Shown: piece after piece, positions 42,057 through 44,116 of the stretch
Layout: the number at the start of each line of letters is the position of its first letter
Numbering within the stretch: the stretch's first letter is position 1
Assembly (NCBI GenBank): GCA_020853795.1
Contig: JADYYF010000145.1
Coordinates: 1 to 44,116, forward strand
Reading direction: 5' to 3'
DNA from: Candidatus Zixiibacteriota bacterium
GTDB lineage: Bacteria > Zixibacteria > MSB-5A5 > CAIYYT01
Length of the DNA stretch: 44,116 nucleotides
Notes under the pieces: generated by a model
Told to the model about the DNA's origin: nothing
Databases searched by the model: none
What the model saw: only the letters and a program-made list of their open reading frames with translations
Translations under genes and position numbers: made by a program

Positions 42057-44116
42057 ATGAAGGATTCACCAACGTACACGCCGTACATTGCCCCGGAGCA
42101 ATCGATCAGGGAGATGACAATTCGCGGGCTGATCCTGGGATCGGTGCTGGGAATTGCATTCGCCGCGTCCTCGGTGTATCTGGGTTTGAAGGTCGGGTTG
42201 ACGGTGTCAGCATCGATTCCGATTGCGGTGTTGTCGGTGACGATCTTCCGGGCGTTCGGCAAGGCGACGATTCTCGAAAACAACATGGTGCAAACGGTAG
42301 GGTCGGCGGGCGAGTCGATCGCGGCCGGGGTGGCGTTTACGTTGCCCTCGCTGCTCTTGATGGGGCAGGATTTGGAGCTGATGCGGATCTTGTTGGTGGC
42401 GCTGTTGGGCGGGACGCTGGGCGTGTTGATGATGATTCCGCTGCGGCACGGGCTGATCGTGCAGGAGCACGGCAAGATCACCTACCCGGAAGGGACGGCG
42501 TGCGCGGAGGTGTTGATTGCCGGCGACAAGGGCGGGACTTCGGCCAAGACCGTATTTCTCGGGGGTGGTGTTGGATTCGTGTTCGGCTTTCTCAATCTGA
42601 TTGTGCGGTGGTGGAAAGAGACCTCCGACTGGACGCTCGGCTTTTTCAAAGGCGCATCGATTTCGGCGGAGGTGGCGCCGACGATGCTGGGGGTGGGATA
42701 TATCATTGGTGTCAAGACCGCATGTAATATGATGGCGGGCGGCGCGCTGGCGTTTATCGTGATCATCCCGCTGATCAAGGCATTTGGCGAGGGACTGACC
42801 GGCGCGGTATTTCCTGAGTCCTCGGCGTTGATCAAGGACATGAGTCCGGGCGCGATCCGCAATGCCTATGTGCTTTACATCGGGGCGGGCGCGGTAGCAA
42901 CGGGCGGGATTATCAGTCTGATTCGGTCAATTCCCTCGATCGTGGGTGCGTTCAAGCGCGGCCTAGGGTCGCTGGCAGCATCGCAACGGGGCGGGCAGCC
43001 GGTGATCTTGCGCACTGAGCGCGATATTCCGATGCCGTATGTTCTTGGCGGCTGCGTGATTCTCGTGCTGGCGATCTGGCTGGCGCCGATTCTGAACATC
43101 AACTTCGTCTCGTCGGCGCTGATCGTGCTGTTCGGGTTCTTCTTCGTGACGGTATCGAGTCGGATCACGGGCGAGATCGGTTCGTCGTCTAACCCGATTT
43201 CAGGGATGACGGTGGCGACGCTGCTGATTACCTGTCTGCTGTTCTTGCTGGTGAACTGGACGGGGGTTGATTTCCGGGTGATGGCCTTGACGACGGCGGC
43301 GCTGGTCTGTGTGGCGGCCTCGAACGGCGGCACGATCTCGCAGGATTTGAAGACGGGCTTCCTGGTCGGTGCGACACCATCACGGCAGCAGATTGGCATC
43401 ATTGTCGGCGTTGCGACGAGCGCGATGGTAATCGGCTGGACGCTGCTGTCGCTGAATCAGGCGATGACGACCTATTCGGCGCGCAATTATCCGAATTTCA
43501 CGGCACAGGTGCCGGCTGACGCCAAGCAGGTGGAGTACGACGGCAGGATGTACCGCCAGATTTCGCTTCCGGAATTGACCGACGGTGTGCCGACCGGGCG
43601 CTATCTGGTCAATGACGCCGGGAAGATCGTGTATCTGATCGATCCGGGCGTGTGCGGCACCGACTTGCATCGTGCGGTGCGCTTGACGGATGCTCAGTAT
43701 CGCAGTTACCAGGCGGGAGTGTTGCCCGACACGATGCCGACGTTCTTGACTGCGGACGGACCGCAGAAGATTCTGACGCTGGAGGCCGATCAAGGCGGCG
43801 TTGCGGCGGGGACGTACTTGGTCGATTCGACCGGCGCGCTGTCGCACCGGCTGATGCCGATTACGAAGTATGATGCGCCCAAGGCGCGGTTGTTCAGCCT
43901 GATTATCGACGGTATCCTGACGCACAAGTTGCCGTGGGCGTTAGTGCTGATCGGAATCTCTTTGGCGTTGATCATGGAGTTGGTCGGGGTGTCGTCGCTG
44001 CCGTTTGCGGTGGGGCTGTATCTGCCGATTTCGACATCGACACCGATCTTTATCGGCGGCATCATTCGCTGGCTGGTGGATCGGCGGAACAAGAATGCGA
44101 GCAGTTCGGAGGCGGA
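42057..44116 (+). CDS. OPT-family oligopeptide transporter, 3' partial
   Basis: I translated this frame by hand from ATG 42057 (GAGGAG 8 bases upstream). It stays open to the window edge, about 686 residues visible, so the end is missing. OPT features: IREMTIRGLILGSVLGIAFA, AASSVYLGLKVGLTVSASIP, ENNMVQTVGSAGESIAAGVA, ITYPEGTACAEVLIAG, SRITGEIGSSSNPISGMTVA, and many hydrophobic helices. The TYPEGTACAEVL and SSSNPISGMT stretches are diagnostic of the prokaryotic OPT branch, which imports oligopeptides or metal chelates with protons. Between helices there is a large hydrophilic insert at residues about 478-610 (ARNYPNFTAQV ... GVCGTDLHRAVRLT ... TYLVDSTGALSHR), likely a periplasmic loop. Substrate unknown. 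Confidence 0.88.
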   Translation, partial: MKDSPTYTPYIAPEQSIREMTIRGLILGSVLGIAFAASSVYLGLKVGLTVSASIPIAVLSVTIFRAFGKATILENNMVQTVGSAGESIAAGVAFTLPSLLLMGQDLELMRILLVALLGGTLGVLMMIPLRHGLIVQEHGKITYPEGTACAEVLIAGDKGGTSAKTVFLGGGVGFVFGFLNLIVRWWKETSDWTLGFFKGASISAEVAPTMLGVGYIIGVKTACNMMAGGALAFIVIIPLIKAFGEGLTGAVFPESSALIKDMSPGAIRNAYVLYIGAGAVATGGIISLIRSIPSIVGAFKRGLGSLAASQRGGQPVILRTERDIPMPYVLGGCVILVLAIWLAPILNINFVSSALIVLFGFFFVTVSSRITGEIGSSSNPISGMTVATLLITCLLFLLVNWTGVDFRVMALTTAALVCVAASNGGTISQDLKTGFLVGATPSRQQIGIIVGVATSAMVIGWTLLSLNQAMTTYSARNYPNFTAQVPADAKQVEYDGRMYRQISLPELTDGVPTGRYLVNDAGKIVYLIDPGVCGTDLHRAVRLTDAQYRSYQAGVLPDTMPTFLTADGPQKILTLEADQGGVAAGTYLVDSTGALSHRLMPITKYDAPKARLFSLIIDGILTHKLPWALVLIGISLALIMELVGVSSLPFAVGLYLPISTSTPIFIGGIIRWLVDRRNKNASSSEA

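Overview
The window is a high-GC, gene-dense bacterial chromosomal segment with no rRNA, tRNA, CRISPR array or insertion sequence that I can see. A Gram-negative-type (diderm) cell is implied by an Omp85/POTRA protein, several outer-membrane barrels, a TolC-AcrA-AcrB-type tripartite pump and lipoproteins. The Bat operon, bacillithiol genes, FlgD-like C-terminal sorting domain and cohesin-plus-dockerin proteins with tails such as YIFGGGPPP point to the FCB superphylum. Candidate division Zixibacteria is my best guess; this is inference from gene content, not a phylogeny. GTG and TTG starts and 4-base stop/start overlaps are common.

Layout. 1-6332: the end of an NHL-type beta-propeller gene, a 1098-residue outer-membrane protein, a POTRA/Omp85 protein and a UbiA-family prenyltransferase, tightly coupled. 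6361-17027: an extended Bat (aerotolerance) operon: BatD-like protein, MoxR ATPase, DUF58 protein, an embedded GT-C glycosyltransferase, a second BatD-like protein, then batA, batB, batC (glutamine-rich), batD and batE. 17051-19227: a sigma70-like promoter, a flippase-like membrane protein and CorA with a hairpin-rich leader.

19247-28783: a TetR regulator with a perfect palindromic operator at its own start, followed by a TolC/membrane-fusion/RND efflux pump and, with no room for a separate promoter, bshC-bshA-bshB1, the set for bacillithiol synthesis. This suggests a regulator-pump-thiol unit. 28784-29394 is a 611-base non-coding leader with strong hairpins before a 1872-residue secreted beta-helix protein. 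Two small cohesin-dockerin proteins follow (35071-36524), then a PilZ protein, a small outer-membrane barrel and a DUF4266 lipoprotein/DUF3570 barrel pair (37405-39623).

39665-44116: on the minus strand a degenerate-receiver/DUF4388 protein and a secreted phosphodiester glycosidase (NAGPA) family protein; on the plus strand an OPT-family oligopeptide transporter that runs off the right edge. The most notable points are three BatD paralogues sharing one cytoplasmic domain in a single operon, the efflux-bacillithiol linkage with a visible operator, a BshB1 with an AHRDD instead of AHPDD metal motif, the Gly/Tyr repeat in the large outer-membrane protein, and the cysteine-tailed dockerins.
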